A model generated the notes under the pieces. It ran no database searches. It worked only from the letters and a program-made list of their open reading frames with translations, and had not been told where the DNA came from. Of a stretch of DNA of 6,274 bases, positions 5,629 to 6,274 are shown piece by piece; positions within the stretch are counted from its first letter, which is position 1; every line of letters begins with the position of its first letter. The translations under genes and the position numbers were made by a program. This stretch comes from an uncultured Actinomycetes bacterium (lineage in GTDB: Bacteria > Actinomycetota > Thermoleophilia > Solirubrobacterales > 70-9), in assembly GCA_937907435.1 (NCBI GenBank), contig CALCIA010000325.1, positions 1 to 6,274 of the forward strand, read 5' to 3'.

Positions 5629-5638
5629 ACCGATCGGT
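5629..5638. promoter_or_regulatory. Probable TetR operator palindrome
   Basis: ACCGATCGGT is a perfect 10-bp palindrome in the 139-bp gap between the divergent TetR and F420-reductase genes, 26 bp upstream of the TetR start. Palindromes of this kind (ACCGNNCGGT-like) are common TetR-family operators in actinobacteria. A second palindrome, ATCCGGAT, lies at 5620-5627. The position suggests autorepression. Control of the divergent gene is possible but less certain, because the site is about 105 bp from its start. Confidence 0.55.
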
Positions 5639-5678
5639 GTTCCCCTCTCAGGACGCGGGCAACCCTACACGGGAATGT

Positions 5679-5696
5679 GGCGGGTTTCCGCCTTTT
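5679..5696 (+). other. Small hairpin followed by a T-run
   Basis: GGCGG-GTTT-CCGCC (5679-5692) followed at once by TTTT (5693-5696) has the shape of a short intrinsic terminator on the plus strand. No plus-strand gene ends just upstream, so it could be an attenuator in a long leader of the F420-reductase gene, block antisense readthrough, or be chance. The 5-bp stem is weak. Confidence 0.25.
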
Positions 5697-5742
5697 CCCA
5701 GCGCTCCCCCGACCTACTCGCGGCCGTGCGACAATCGTGGCG

Positions 5743-6213
5743 ATGAACGCTGCCGCGACCCCGTCGGGCCCTCCCGCCAAAAGCTTCCAGGAGCCCGGGT
5801 GGTTCACCCGCAACGTCTTCAACCGCGCCGTCAACGGGCTGATGGCCCTGGGAATCAGCGTCATGGGCTCCCGCGTCCTCGAGGTCAAAGGCCGCAAATC
5901 GGGCCAGTGGCGCTCGACCCCGGTCAACCTGCTCGAGGTCGACGGCACCCGCTACCTGGTCGCTCCCCGCGGCAACACCCAGTGGGTCCGCAACATGCGC
6001 GTCGCCGGCGGCGGCCGCCTGCGCCTTGGACGGAAGACCGAGGACTTCAAGGCAAGCGAGATCACCGGCGACGCCACCATCCCCCTCCTGCGCGCCTACC
6101 TGAAGAAGTGGAAGTGGGAGGTCGGCGCCTTCTTCGCCGGCGTCGGCCCCGACGCCACCGATGCCGAGCTCCTGGCGATCGCGCCGGAGCATCCGGTGTT
6201 CAGGATCGACTGA
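5743..6213 (+). CDS. F420H2-dependent quinone reductase / Ddn-type nitroreductase family protein
   Basis: The 156-residue product belongs to the deazaflavin (F420)-dependent reductase family typified by mycobacterial Ddn, a split-barrel family using reduced F420 to reduce quinones, nitro compounds or related substrates. After a variable N-terminus and an amphipathic helix (about 18-42) come the core motifs. These are VLEVKGRKSGQWRSTPVNLL (45-64, with the family GRKSG at 50-54), DGTRYLVAPRGNTQWVRNM (67-85) and GGRLRLGRK. A C-terminal helical segment includes LLRAYLKKWKWEVGAFF (115-131). The NTQWVRNMR segment corresponds to the conserved WxxNL-like stretch near the F420 site. The ATG at 5743 fits the family length. 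No clear ribosome binding site precedes it, so a leaderless or poorly initiated message is possible; a GTG two codons upstream is the alternative start. It diverges from the TetR gene and may be controlled by it. Confidence 0.9.
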   Translation: MNAAATPSGPPAKSFQEPGWFTRNVFNRAVNGLMALGISVMGSRVLEVKGRKSGQWRSTPVNLLEVDGTRYLVAPRGNTQWVRNMRVAGGGRLRLGRKTEDFKASEITGDATIPLLRAYLKKWKWEVGAFFAGVGPDATDAELLAIAPEHPVFRID

Positions 6214-6243
6214 CGGCGGGGGTCCGCGGCGCTTGCGGCCGTC
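6212..6243 (+). terminator. Possible transcript-end hairpin after the F420-reductase gene
   Basis: GACGGC (6212-6217), overlapping the TGA stop, pairs with GCCGTC (6238-6243), and a smaller CGC/GCG pairing is possible inside. No T-run follows, so this would be a non-canonical terminator at best. Nothing else is recognisable in 6214-6274. Confidence 0.25.
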
Positions 6244-6274
6244 CGAGATGGATTAAGGGTGTCCTGGGCTCCTC

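Noticed and set aside
5604..5948. N-terminal extension of the TetR protein to an upstream start.
   Set aside because: The ATG at 5603 has a perfect AGGAGG. The extension crosses the operator palindrome and overlaps the start of the divergent F420-reductase gene.
1..6274. A defence, phage, secretion or biosynthetic island.
   Set aside because: All eight genes belong to common families with uniform composition. There are no transposases, integrases, tRNA junctions or toxin-antitoxin pairs, and I saw no evidence for a novel multi-gene system.

Overview
This 6.3-kb window is chromosomal DNA from a very GC-rich bacterium, most likely an actinobacterium and plausibly of class Thermoleophilia (Solirubrobacterales-like). 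The placement is an inference. It rests on high GC with G/C-ending codons, GTG starts, an F420-dependent (deazaflavin) reductase homologue, and a gene order of cytochrome c lipoprotein, serS and NarL-type regulator. No phage, transposase, CRISPR or rRNA/tRNA sequence was seen. The gene content is ordinary and accessory systems are absent; the most unusual sequence lies in the intergenic DNA.

Layout, left to right. Positions 1-119 hold a short tandem repeat (unit about 31-32 bp) that appears to be cut by the window edge. On the minus strand follow an acyl-CoA thioesterase-like gene (120-899) and an exported CAP/SCP-domain protein (987-1583). Between these two sits a perfect 20-bp inverted repeat (920-964). 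Divergent from the CAP gene is msrB on the plus strand (1666-2079), encoding methionine-R-sulfoxide reductase. Its stop codon overlaps the stop codon of the convergent minus-strand group.

That minus-strand group reads, in transcription order, cytochrome c lipoprotein (4424-4008), serS (3997-2726) and a NarL/LuxR-type response regulator (2729-2076). The spacing is 10 nt and then a 4-nt ATGA overlap, so it looks like one operon. It starts in a 45-bp divergent intergenic region shared with a plus-strand FMN flavin-reductase-family gene (4470-4949). A TetR-family repressor (4968-5603, minus) converges on the flavin reductase and diverges from an F420H2-dependent reductase-family gene (5743-6213, plus). 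A perfect 10-bp palindrome, probably the TetR operator, lies between the last two.

How the genes may work together: several products concern redox chemistry (MsrB repair, cytochrome c, flavin reductase, F420 reductase). The only firm links visible in the sequence are the cytochrome-serS-regulator operon and the TetR/F420-reductase divergent pair. Every gap between genes is under 150 bp, and each is described in the feature list.
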